Shown in pieces: positions 40,406 through 48,163 of a stretch of 64,000 bases of DNA; position 1 is the stretch's first letter; each line of letters begins with the position of its first letter. The DNA comes from Streptomyces sp. Tue6028 (lineage in GTDB: Bacteria > Actinomycetota > Actinomycetes > Streptomycetales > Streptomycetaceae): NCBI RefSeq assembly GCF_002300165.1, contig NZ_MLCE01000008.1:1-64000 (forward strand). The letters run 5' to 3'. Made by a program: the position numbers and the translations under genes. The notes beneath the pieces were generated by a model. It was not told the origin of the DNA. It worked only from the letters and a program-made list of their open reading frames with translations, and searched no databases.

Positions 40406-41125
40406 TCACCCGGCCCGTGCGGGGTCGAAGGCGTCGAGCACCCGGCTCAACGCCCTTTCGAAGACCGCCTCCAGGTCGATCGGGCCCGCGTCCTGCATGA
40501 CGGCCGCGGCCATCCGCGGGTAGGCGCCGGTCGACACCTGCCCGATGAGGTAGGAGATCCGCATCGCGTTCTCCTGCTCCTCGGACCACGGCAGGGTGCG
40601 GGCGCGTTCGGCGGTGGCGAGTTCGTTGCCCACGTACGTCGTCACGACGCCGTTGAGCATCGCGATCAGCTCCATCTTGGTGCCGTAGGGCATGTCGAGC
40701 GGGTCGAGGCAGGCCAGACAGTGCTCCAGGTAGCGCAGGGCGTTGGGGCTGAAGCCGTACACCGGGGACATCAGGCGCGGCATCCAGGGATGGCGGTGCA
40801 TGAGGGCGCGGGTCTGGTGCGCGACCGTCGTCATGTCGGCGCGCCAGTCGCCGGAGGGTTCCCGGATCTCGTGCTCGCCGCTGATGGCGTCGACCATCAG
40901 CTCGTACAGGTCCTCCTTGCGCGGCACGTAGTTGTAGAGCGACATCGTGCCGCAGCCCAGTTCGGCCGCCACGTGCCGCATCGAGACCGCGTCGAGTCCC
41001 TCCGCGTCCGCGATCCGCACGGCCGCCGCCGCGATGTCCGCGCGGCTGCGGGCCGGCCGCGGGCCGCGGCCCGCACGCTCCGGACGGGCCCAGATCACTT
41101 CGGGTACGGCGTTGCGCCCTGCCAT
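40406..41125 (-). CDS. TetR-family regulator of the DrrAB-like exporter
   Basis: A 239-residue TetR protein. The helix-turn-helix is IADAEGLDAVSMRHVAAELGCGTMSLYNYVPRKEDLYELMVD, and the C-terminal domain is of the tetracycline-repressor type (HRHPWMPRLMSPVYGFSPNALRYLEHCL). It is divergent from the ABC exporter genes with 63 bp between starts. TACGTAC-type palindromes at 41154-41170 and 41197-41213 fit binding as a dimer at two sites. It probably senses a lipophilic compound exported by the neighbouring transporter. Confidence 0.9.
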   Translation of the reverse strand: MAGRNAVPEVIWARPERAGRGPRPARSRADIAAAAVRIADAEGLDAVSMRHVAAELGCGTMSLYNYVPRKEDLYELMVDAISGEHEIREPSGDWRADMTTVAHQTRALMHRHPWMPRLMSPVYGFSPNALRYLEHCLACLDPLDMPYGTKMELIAMLNGVVTTYVGNELATAERARTLPWSEEQENAMRISYLIGQVSTGAYPRMAAAVMQDAGPIDLEAVFERALSRVLDAFDPARAG

Positions 41126-41153
41126 TGGTCGATCACCTCGCGACCATCCTAGT

Positions 41154-41170
41154 TACGTACAGCGTACGTA
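41154..41170. promoter_or_regulatory. Operator O1 between TetR and ABC exporter
   Basis: TACGTACAGCGTACGTA, a perfect 7+3+7 palindrome, 29 bp from the TetR start (41125) and 18 bp from the exporter ATG (41189). Confidence 0.8.
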
Positions 41171-41188
41171 GTGCGCTATGGTGCCCCT

Positions 41189-42157
41189 ATGACTACTACG
41201 TACGCTGTACTTAGTGAGGGTCTGGAGAAACGGTTCGGAGAGGTTCGGGCACTGCGGGGGCTGGACCTGGCCGTGGCGCGGGGCACGGTCTGTGGAGTGC
41301 TCGGGCCGAACGGCGCGGGCAAGACCACGGCCGTACGCGTGCTCACCACACTGCTGCGGCCCGACGCGGGCTCCGCGCGTGTCGCGGGCCACGACCTCGT
41401 CCGGGAGACCGGCGCCGTCCGCCGCGCCATCGGGGTCACCGGGCAGTACGCGTCGGTCGACGGCGATCTGACCGGGCGGGAGAACCTGCGGCTGTTCGCG
41501 CGGCTGCACCGGATGCGGGACTCCGGGGCGCGCGCCGCCGAACTCCTCGCACGCTTCGGGCTGACCGAGGCCGCCGACCGGCCGGCCTCCACCTACTCCG
41601 GCGGCATGCGGCGCCGGCTCGACCTGGCCGCGAGCCTGGTCCGCCGCCCCGAGGTGCTGTTCCTGGACGAGCCCACCACCGGGCTCGACCCCACGAGCCG
41701 GAACCAGATCTGGGAGGCCGTGCGCGCCCTGAAGGACGACGGCACGACCGTGCTGCTGACCACGCAGTACCTGGAGGAGGCCGACCGGCTGGCCGACGAC
41801 ATCGCGCTCGTCGACCGGGGCCGGGTCGCCCACACCGGCTCGCCCGCCGGGCTCAAGGCGCTCATCGGCTCGTACGCCGAGGTGGTCGTGGCCCACGCGG
41901 ACGCGCTGACCGGGGCGGCCGGGGTGCTGGACCGGCTCACGGGCGGTGAGCCGTCGTTCGACCGCGAGCGGGGCGCGGTGGGCGCCGTCACCGCCGACCC
42001 GACGCTGACCCTGCCGCGCCTGGTGCGCGAACTCGACGCCGCGGGGGTCCCGTTGCTCGACGCCAGCCTGCGCCCGCCGACCCTCGACGACGTCTTCCTC
42101 CGGCTGACCGGAGAGCGGACCGGCACCCCGGCCCACGTGAAGGAGCCCGCGACATGA
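41189..42157 (+). CDS. DrrA-type ABC exporter ATP-binding protein
   Basis: A 322-residue ATPase of the daunorubicin-resistance (DrrA/CcmA) class. Walker A is GPNGAGKTT, the signature STYSGGMRRRLDLA, Walker B EVLFLDEPTTGLDP, and the switch sequence TTQYLEEAD. The C-terminal ~80 residues are the DrrA-specific extension (SLRPPTLDDVFLRLTGE). ATG 41189 is the start; an earlier frame start at 41171 would lie inside operator O1. The first codons (TTYAVLS) encode operator O2. It overlaps the permease gene by ATGA. The pair would export a hydrophobic drug or lipid; which one is unknown. Confidence 0.93.
   Translation: MTTTYAVLSEGLEKRFGEVRALRGLDLAVARGTVCGVLGPNGAGKTTAVRVLTTLLRPDAGSARVAGHDLVRETGAVRRAIGVTGQYASVDGDLTGRENLRLFARLHRMRDSGARAAELLARFGLTEAADRPASTYSGGMRRRLDLAASLVRRPEVLFLDEPTTGLDPTSRNQIWEAVRALKDDGTTVLLTTQYLEEADRLADDIALVDRGRVAHTGSPAGLKALIGSYAEVVVAHADALTGAAGVLDRLTGGEPSFDRERGAVGAVTADPTLTLPRLVRELDAAGVPLLDASLRPPTLDDVFLRLTGERTGTPAHVKEPAT
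41197..41213. promoter_or_regulatory. Operator O2 inside the 5' end of the ABC ATPase gene
   Basis: TACGTACGCTGTACTTA, an imperfect copy of O1 in inverted orientation, starting 43 bp after O1 and lying at codons 3-9 of the exporter gene. O1 and O2 together form an inverted pair flanking the start codon. Confidence 0.7.
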
Positions 42158-42936
42158 GCACATTGGCGTACGACGGCGGCGCGATGCTCGGCCGGCAGCT
42201 ACGGCGCATCCGGCACAACCCGGGTCTGCTGATCCTCACCCAGACCATGCCGATCACGATGCTGCTCTTCTTCGGATACGTCTTCGGCAGCGCGCTCGCC
42301 ACGCCCGGCCAGGAGTACCGCGCCTTCCTGGTGCCGGGACTGATGGTGGCCACCGCCGCCAACGGGATCATGACGGGTATGTTCCAGGCCGCGCAGGACT
42401 CGCACCGCGGCGTCATGGACCGCTTCCGTACGCTGCCGATGAGCCGGGCCGCCGTGCCGCTGGGACAGGCGGCCGCGGACGTGGTCGTCACCGCGGCCGG
42501 CACGGTTCCGCTGATGCTGGTGGGGCTCGCCGTGGGCTGGCGGATCGAGGGGTCGGCCCTCGAAGCGGCCTGCGGGGTCGGGCTGTTGCTGCTCTTCCGG
42601 TTCGCGACCACATGGATCGGCATCCTGCTGGGCCTCCTCTCGCGGAGCGAGGAGGCGGCGGGCCAGCTGGGCGGGGCCACCTTCGTCCTGCCCCTGCTGT
42701 CGAACGCCTACATCCCCACGGACAACCTGCCCGGCTGGCTGCGCACGCTCGCCGAATGGAATCCCATCAGTGCGGTGACCACCGCGCTGCGGGACCTGTT
42801 CGGCAATGCACCGGCCCCGGCCGACGGCGCCTGGCCGGTGACACATCCGGTCGCCGGTTCGCTGGCCTGGTGCACCGTCATCGTCGCCGTGTTCCTGCCG
42901 GCCGCCGTCCGCCGGTACGCGACGGGCGGACGGTGA
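42154..42936 (+). CDS. DrrB-type ABC exporter permease
   Basis: A 260-residue integral membrane protein of the ABC-2 permease family with about six helices. The first cytoplasmic segment (GRQLRRIRHNPGLLILT) and the loop HRGVMDRFRTLPMSRAAV between helices 2 and 3 are typical of DrrB. The ABC-2 end motif is NAYIPTDNLPGWLRTLAEWNPIS. It starts in an ATGA overlap with the ATPase gene. It forms the membrane channel of the exporter controlled by the divergent TetR. Confidence 0.92.
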   Translation: MSTLAYDGGAMLGRQLRRIRHNPGLLILTQTMPITMLLFFGYVFGSALATPGQEYRAFLVPGLMVATAANGIMTGMFQAAQDSHRGVMDRFRTLPMSRAAVPLGQAAADVVVTAAGTVPLMLVGLAVGWRIEGSALEAACGVGLLLLFRFATTWIGILLGLLSRSEEAAGQLGGATFVLPLLSNAYIPTDNLPGWLRTLAEWNPISAVTTALRDLFGNAPAPADGAWPVTHPVAGSLAWCTVIVAVFLPAAVRRYATGGR

Positions 42937-43147
42937 CCGGCGTACCGAACGCCCGCATCTGGTCCCCGTGCCGCATGGTGCCGCCGGTCGGGCACTGGGT
43001 GCTCATACGTGGGCGGTTCGCAGCTGCCTGGGAGCGCACCGCCCTGGGGTGCACCAGCCACTGAATCGCGCGGGCGATCAGTCACCCTGGGCCCCGGAAA
43101 GTTGCCTCGTCAACATCCATGCATGACAAAGGTGTGAGGGGCAGGCC

Positions 43148-44368
43148 ATGATCCACGGCATGCAGTCACACCCGAAGTCCCAGCCGCTGCCCCTGGAGGG
43201 CATCACCGTCGTCGCCGTCGAGCAGGCCGTCGCCGCCCCCTTCGCGACCCGTCAGCTGGCCGATCTCGGCGCGCGGGTCATCAAGGTCGAACGCGTCGAC
43301 GGCGGGGACTTCGCCCGCGGCTACGACACCGCGGCGGCGGGGCTCGCCTCGCACTTCGTGTGGTGCAACCGGGGCAAGGAGTCCGTCGCCCTCGATCTGA
43401 AGGACCCGCGCGGGCTCGACGTCGTGCACCGGCTCGTCGCGGACGCGGACGTGTTCGTGCAGAACCTCGCGCAGGGGGCGGCGGCGCGCCTGGGCCTGGA
43501 CGCGGCCACCCTGTGCGCGCGGCACCCTCGGCTGATCGCCGTGGACATCTCGGGATACGGGGCGTCCGGACCGTACGCCGGCAAGCGCGCGTACGACATG
43601 CTCGTGCAGTGCGAGGCGGGGCTCGTGTCGGTGACGGGCACGCCCGAGCAGCCGGTCAAGGCGGGGATCCCCGCGGCGGACATCGCGGCGGCCATGTACG
43701 CGTTCTCGGGGGTGCTCGCGGCACTGGTGCGGCGCGGCACGACCGGTCGCGGCGGCCCGGTGGAGGTGTCGATGCTGGACGCCCTGACGGAGTGGATGGG
43801 GCATCCGCTGCATCACGCGATGCACGGAGGAACACCCCCGGCGCGCACGGGGCTGGCACACGCCGTCATCGCGCCGTACGACGCCTATCCGACGGCGGAC
43901 GGCGGACGGGTGCTGCTGTCGGTGCAGAACGACCGGGAGTGGCGGCGTCTGGCCCACCAGGTGCTGGGGCAGCCGGATCTGGCGGACGACCCGGCGTACG
44001 CGACGAACGCGGCGCGCGTCGACAACCGGGAGCGTACGGACGCACTGGTGGCGAAGGCGCTGGAGGTGCTGGACACGGACGAGGCGGTGGCCCGGCTGGA
44101 GAGCGCGGGTATCGCGTGCGCGCGGCTCAGGGACCTGTGGGAGGTGGCGGAGCACCCGCAGCTGGCCGCCAGGGACCGGTGGCGCGAAGTGGACTCACCG
44201 GTGGGGCCGTTGCGGGCGCTGCTGCCGCCGATCACGCTGCCGGGTGGGGAGGAGGCGCGGATGGGGTCCGTACCCCGGCTCGGGGAGCACACCGGGCCGG
44301 TGCTGCGGGCGCTGGGGATGGCGGACGCGGATGTCGCGGAGCTGCAGCGGGAGGGGGTGGCCCGCTGA
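43148..44368 (+). CDS. CaiB/BaiF family III CoA-transferase
   Basis: A 406-residue family III CoA-transferase that moves CoA between carboxylates by an Asp-bound acyl intermediate. It has the N-terminal Rossmann-like start LEGITVVAVEQAVAAPFATRQLADLGARVIKVER, the catalytic Asp in YDMLVQCEAG (D150), and the conserved VSMLDALTEWM segment. The length is normal for the family. ATG 43148 follows GAGGGG by 6 bp. The preceding gene ends 211 bp upstream, and no pathway gene is coupled; a hairpin follows. The substrate is unassigned; such enzymes handle carnitine, oxalate, mesaconate or steroid acids. Confidence 0.92.
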   Translation: MIHGMQSHPKSQPLPLEGITVVAVEQAVAAPFATRQLADLGARVIKVERVDGGDFARGYDTAAAGLASHFVWCNRGKESVALDLKDPRGLDVVHRLVADADVFVQNLAQGAAARLGLDAATLCARHPRLIAVDISGYGASGPYAGKRAYDMLVQCEAGLVSVTGTPEQPVKAGIPAADIAAAMYAFSGVLAALVRRGTTGRGGPVEVSMLDALTEWMGHPLHHAMHGGTPPARTGLAHAVIAPYDAYPTADGGRVLLSVQNDREWRRLAHQVLGQPDLADDPAYATNAARVDNRERTDALVAKALEVLDTDEAVARLESAGIACARLRDLWEVAEHPQLAARDRWREVDSPVGPLRALLPPITLPGGEEARMGSVPRLGEHTGPVLRALGMADADVAELQREGVAR

Positions 44369-44396
44369 GTCCGGTGACTCGACGAGGGGTGGTGAC

Positions 44397-44429
44397 CCGC
44401 GCCCCGGTGTGGTGACCCACCGGGCGCGG
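44397..44429. terminator. Hairpin between convergent CaiB-type gene and small gene
   Basis: CCGCGCCCCGGTG (44397-44409) pairs with CACCGGGCGCGG (44418-44429) with one bulged C and an 8-nt loop, 28 bp after the transferase stop. Confidence 0.6.
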
Positions 44430-44527
44430 CTGCCTGCCGTGGGGATGACGGACGTGGAAGGGCAGCACTGCGCCGTGGCGGTGGGGCCGCCGGAGCACGG
44501 GTCGGGGAACGCCGGTACCGACGGCCG

Positions 44528-44797
44528 TCAGTGGCCGCCGAACAGCGAACGGCGCAGCCGCCTGAGCGGTGCGAAGAGCGAGACCCGCCGCACACGCGCG
44601 ACCCTGCCGTTGCTGTCGTGCGCGGTGTCACGCGCGGTGAGCTCACGCATCAGCGACGTCGCCTCGGCCGTCTCACGCTGCGGAACGGCAGGACCGCCCA
44701 GCACCGCGAGATGGCGGTCGAGACGCGAACTGGTCGCGCTGCTCCCGCAGGTGATCGCAGGGACACGGGCCCTGCTGCGCACTGTTATCTGTTCCAT
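44528..44797 (-). CDS. Small basic hypothetical protein
   Basis: An 89-residue protein without a recognisable family. It has an N-terminal region with one Cys (VPAITCGSSATSSRLDRHLAVLG), a middle amphipathic segment (ETAEATSLMRELTARDT) and a basic C-terminus (RVARVRRVSLFAPLRRLRRSLFGGH) that could bind membrane or nucleic acid. The ATG at 44797 is chosen because GGGGAG lies 5 bp upstream and the same start gives a shorter, cleaner N-terminus than the earlier frame start at 44809. It is followed by the anti-sigma/sigma pair on the same strand but separated by 115 bp upstream. Function unknown. Confidence 0.6.
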   Translation of the reverse strand: MEQITVRSRARVPAITCGSSATSSRLDRHLAVLGGPAVPQRETAEATSLMRELTARDTAHDSNGRVARVRRVSLFAPLRRLRRSLFGGH

Positions 44798-44912
44798 GTC
44801 ACTCCCCACCCGTACGAGTCCACCCGGCCCGGGCAGGCTAACCCTATCGCCCCCTCATGGCACTCGTGTATCGCGGGCGCAGGATTCACCTTCCCTGTAA
44901 GGGTGTTGACGA

Positions 44913-45725
44913 TTACTCTCCGAATCCAACCGATTCCAGGGCGAGTTGGACAACCGGCTGCGTAGTGGGCTGCGCTGACCCTCCGTGAGGCTCGACCGTC
45001 ACAGCGAGTGACGTCGCGCGGGTGCTGAGATCGTCGGCGACCAAGGGCGTGTCGCCGTCGAAGAGGCCGAGGGAGAGCGGATTCTCGTTGGGGCGCATGA
45101 GCCACAGCTGATGCACGCGCCCTCCCGAGGGAGTGCCCAGTCCGCTCACTGTCACGACGGCGCGCCGCTCGGACGCGGAGGCGACCACTCCGATTCCTCG
45201 CCCCTGCGCGTCGCGTTCACTGGTCGCACGCGCGTCGGGCGCCGCCAGAACGTGGGCGATCTCACGTGCCTGCGCACGCTCCCGGTCGAGTTCGTCCCGG
45301 GTCTGTGTGGCCTGCACGGCGAAGAGCGAGGCGACGACGAGGGCCGCCGCGGCCGTGGCGGTGGCGAGCGGCGCCATCAGGGGCCGCAGCCGGGGTGCAC
45401 GCGCGCGTGCGGGCTGCCAGTCGTCGCGGGCACGCGAGGACGACTGCGCCGGGCGGGCACGGGACGGCTGCGGGGCGGGATCCTGGGGTGTGGTGCGCAC
45501 GGCGGCCAGCACCCGTTCGCGCAGCACGGCCGGCGCCGGTGCCGCCGTCGACCAGGCCAGCCGTACGGCGTCCTCGGTCAGCGCGCGCACCTCTGCGGAG
45601 CAGCGCACACAGCCCCGCAGATGGCGTTCGAAACGGCGCCGCTCCTCGGGTTCGAGGGCGTCGAGGGCGTACGGGGCGGCCAGCGAGTGCAGATCGCGGC
45701 GCATCAGCCGGTCGAGGAAGCTCAT
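44913..45725 (-). CDS. RskA-type zinc-binding anti-sigma factor
   Basis: A 270-residue membrane anti-sigma factor. The N-terminal ASD has the zinc motif RHLRGCVRC (H-x3-C-x2-C) preceded by APYALDALEPEERRRFE, as in RskA. A linker and a hydrophobic transmembrane helix (PLMAPLATATAAAALVVASLFAVQ, about 120-143) lead to the extracellular RskA domain (GRVHQLWLMRPNENPLSLGLFDGD). The sigma gene overlaps its start (ATGA). Release of the sigma factor probably follows regulated proteolysis or redox change; the trigger is not shown by sequence. Confidence 0.92.
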   Translation of the reverse strand: MSFLDRLMRRDLHSLAAPYALDALEPEERRRFERHLRGCVRCSAEVRALTEDAVRLAWSTAAPAPAVLRERVLAAVRTTPQDPAPQPSRARPAQSSSRARDDWQPARARAPRLRPLMAPLATATAAAALVVASLFAVQATQTRDELDRERAQAREIAHVLAAPDARATSERDAQGRGIGVVASASERRAVVTVSGLGTPSGGRVHQLWLMRPNENPLSLGLFDGDTPLVADDLSTRATSLAVTVEPHGGSAQPTTQPVVQLALESVGFGE

Positions 45726-46264
45726 GCCGCACCTCCCAGGCACTCGCGCAGCCGCGCCAGACCGTCCCGCATGCGGGTCTTGACGGTGCCGAGCGGCAGC
45801 GAGAGCCGTTCGGCGACTTCACGGTACGTGTAGCCGTCGTAGTAGGCGAGGGTCACCGACTGGCGTTGCAGCGAGGTCAGACGGTCGAGACAGCGGCGCA
45901 CCCACTCGCGCTCCAGCCCGGCCTCGACCTCCTCGGCGACCTGGTCGAATGCCGGGTGGTGCGCGCGCCGCCCCTCCCGCTGCTCGCGCTCGGTGGCCGC
46001 GCGGGCGCTGCGCACCCGGTCGACGGCCCGGCGGTGCGCGAGGGTGAGGATCCAGGACAGCGCACTGCCACGCCCCGGGTCGAACCGCGCCGCGGAGCGC
46101 CAGAGTTCGAGCAGCACCTCCTGAGCCACCTCCTCCGTCTGCGCGGGGTCCCGGACCACGCGGCGCACTAGTCCGAACACCGGACCGGACACCAGTCCGT
46201 AGAGCTCCTCGAATGCCTTCTGGTCACCTCCGGCCACGAGCACCAGAAGTTCGTCCGCCTCCAC
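45722..46264 (-). CDS. ECF sigma factor, SigK-like
   Basis: A 180-residue ECF sigma factor with region 2 (FEELYGLVSGPVFGLVRRVVRDPAQTEEVAQEVLLELW), the promoter -10 recognition segment SALSWILTLAHRRAVDRVRS, and region 4 (LTSLQRQSVTLAYYDGYTYREVAERLSLPLGTVKTRMRDGLARL). The GTG at 46264 is used, with AGGGGG 5 bp upstream, not the earlier in-frame start at 46288. The anti-sigma gene is coupled through ATGA. The divergent DUF4331 gene is the obvious first regulon member, as in other Streptomyces SigK-like loci (inference). Confidence 0.93.
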   Translation of the reverse strand: MEADELLVLVAGGDQKAFEELYGLVSGPVFGLVRRVVRDPAQTEEVAQEVLLELWRSAARFDPGRGSALSWILTLAHRRAVDRVRSARAATEREQREGRRAHHPAFDQVAEEVEAGLEREWVRRCLDRLTSLQRQSVTLAYYDGYTYREVAERLSLPLGTVKTRMRDGLARLRECLGGAA

Positions 46265-46502
46265 CCGTCCCCCTCTCCGGCCGCACACGGCCCGTCCTTT
46301 CCCCTACGTGTTCGCAGCGAGCGCGTCTCTGGATGGGTTACGGATCAGCGGACCGAAAACGCGGGTCCGGCGCAGAAGAAACGAGCGTCCGGTGAAACGA
46401 GCCGCGCGAGCCGCCGTAAAGACGTTTGGGATTCGACCAATCCACCCCGGCGACCGCTCCGAATGGCGTGCGTCAGGCAATTGGGACGTGAGGACGGACG
46501 GC

Positions 46503-48041
46503 ATGACACCTATCTCCAGGAGTGGCGCGGGACGCAGGAGTCTTGCGACTCTCATCTGTGGTGCGCTGGCCGCCGGGGGGCTCGCAGCCGCCGGCGTGAC
46601 CGCGTTGGAACCGGGGGCGGCATCCGCCTCCAGCCACCGGGAGGCTCCGCTGATCTCGGGGCAGCCCCAGTACGACAACACGGACGTGTACGCGTTCGTG
46701 AGCCCGGACAAGCCCGACACGACCACCATCGTGGCGAACTGGATCCCCTTCGAGGAACCCGCCGGCGGACCGAACTTCTACACGTTCGCCGACGACGCCC
46801 AGTACGACCTCCACATCGACAACAACGGTGACGCGCAGGGTGAGTTGGTCTACCGCTACACCTTCAGGACGCACCGCAAGAACGGCGACACCTTCCTCTA
46901 CAACACGGGTCCGGTCACCAGCCTCGACGACCCCGACCTGAACATCACGCAGACGTACGACATCGACCTGCTGCGGCTGCGCGATCAGAAGCTGGTGTCG
47001 CGGACCAAGGTGGCCGACGACGTCCCGGTGGCGCCGTCGAACGTCGGCAAGGCCTCGATGCCGGACTACGGCAAGCTCCGCTACCAGGCCGTGCACAAGC
47101 TCGCGGGCGGTTCGACGACCTTCGCGGGCCAGGCGGACGACCCCTTCTTCCTGGACCTTCGCGTCTTCGACCTGCTCTACGGCGGCAACCTGAGCGAGGT
47201 CGGGCGGGACACGCTGAAGGGCTACAACGTCAACTCCATAGCCCTCCAGGTGCCGAACGACATGATCCGCGAGTCGGCGGGCCAGCCGGTCGTCGGCATC
47301 TGGTCCACCACCCAGCGCAAGGACGCGCACGGCGACTGGACCCAGGTCTCCCGGCTCGGCATGCCGCTGGTCAACGAGGTCGTCAACCCGCAGAAGGACA
47401 AGGACAAGTTCAACGCGTCCGCGCCGTGGAACGACGGCCAGTTCCTGAAGAACGTGACCAACCCCGAACTGCCGAAGCTCATCGAGGCGATCTACAAGAT
47501 CAAGGCGCCCGCCGAGCCCCGCAACGACCTGGTCGACGTCTTCCTGAAGGGCGTGAAGGGCCTCAACCAGCCGCCGAACGTCCGCCCGGCCGAGGAACTG
47601 CGGCTCAACACCTCGATCAAGCCGACCATGCACCCCAAGCGGCTCGGTGTGCTCGACGGCGACAACGCGGGCTTCCCGAACGGACGTCGGCTCTCCGACG
47701 ACGTGATCGACGCCTCGCTCCAGGTCGTCGAGGGTGAACTGGTCGGCTCCAAGAACGACTTGGGCGACGCGGTCGACAAGAACGACAAGAAGTTCGAGAA
47801 GTACTTCCCGTACGTGGCCGAGCCGACCTCGGGCTCGCGCGGCGCGCTCGCCAAGGGCACGACCAGCGGGACCGACGTGCGCAGCCAGCTGGGCGACGCG
47901 CTGAAGCCCGCGGGTGCGACCGGCAGCGGCACGGACACCACGCTGATCGCGGCCTCCGCCGCGGCCGGCGCCGCCGGGTTCCTGCTGATCACCACCGGAT
48001 TCCTGTGGTGGCGCCGGCGGATGCACAACCGGGCCTACTGA
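46503..48041 (+). CDS. DUF4331 exported membrane-anchored protein
   Basis: A 512-residue surface protein. The signal peptide ends near residue 43 (VTALEPGAASASSHREAP). The DUF4331 domain covers most of the rest, starting at SSHREAPLISGQPQYDNTDVYAFVSPD with the typical DNTDVYAF and NYVN-like NFYTFADDAQYDLHIDNNGD blocks. A C-terminal transmembrane helix (LIAASAAAGAAGFLLITTGFLWW) with a basic stop RRRM anchors it. The biochemical role of DUF4331 is unknown. GAGGACGG precedes the ATG. It is divergent from a SigK-like/anti-sigma pair and precedes TPR and NicO genes, as in similar gene clusters. Confidence 0.92.
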   Translation: MTPISRSGAGRRSLATLICGALAAGGLAAAGVTALEPGAASASSHREAPLISGQPQYDNTDVYAFVSPDKPDTTTIVANWIPFEEPAGGPNFYTFADDAQYDLHIDNNGDAQGELVYRYTFRTHRKNGDTFLYNTGPVTSLDDPDLNITQTYDIDLLRLRDQKLVSRTKVADDVPVAPSNVGKASMPDYGKLRYQAVHKLAGGSTTFAGQADDPFFLDLRVFDLLYGGNLSEVGRDTLKGYNVNSIALQVPNDMIRESAGQPVVGIWSTTQRKDAHGDWTQVSRLGMPLVNEVVNPQKDKDKFNASAPWNDGQFLKNVTNPELPKLIEAIYKIKAPAEPRNDLVDVFLKGVKGLNQPPNVRPAEELRLNTSIKPTMHPKRLGVLDGDNAGFPNGRRLSDDVIDASLQVVEGELVGSKNDLGDAVDKNDKKFEKYFPYVAEPTSGSRGALAKGTTSGTDVRSQLGDALKPAGATGSGTDTTLIAASAAAGAAGFLLITTGFLWWRRRMHNRAY

Positions 48042-48056
48042 CCCGGTCCACCGACT

Positions 48057-48100
48057 GGCGCGGCCCGCACGCAACCGTCCCCCACGGCGCGGGCCGCGCC
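48057..48100 (+). terminator. Hairpin terminator after the DUF4331 gene
   Basis: Perfect 12-bp arms GGCGCGGCCCGC (48057-48068) and GCGGGCCGCGCC (48089-48100), 20-nt loop, starting 16 bp after the DUF4331 stop. It may separate or attenuate transcription into the TPR gene. Confidence 0.75.
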
Positions 48101-48163
48101 GTCATCAGCTCGGCAACGACCGTTCCCGCACAGGTGTTTCGCACCGGACCTTGAGGAGAGGGC

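Noticed and set aside
46265..46502. Clear ECF sigma promoter motifs upstream of DUF4331
   Set aside because: GAAAC and TTTGGGATTCGACCAATCC blocks are suggestive but I could not align -35/-10 boxes with confidence.
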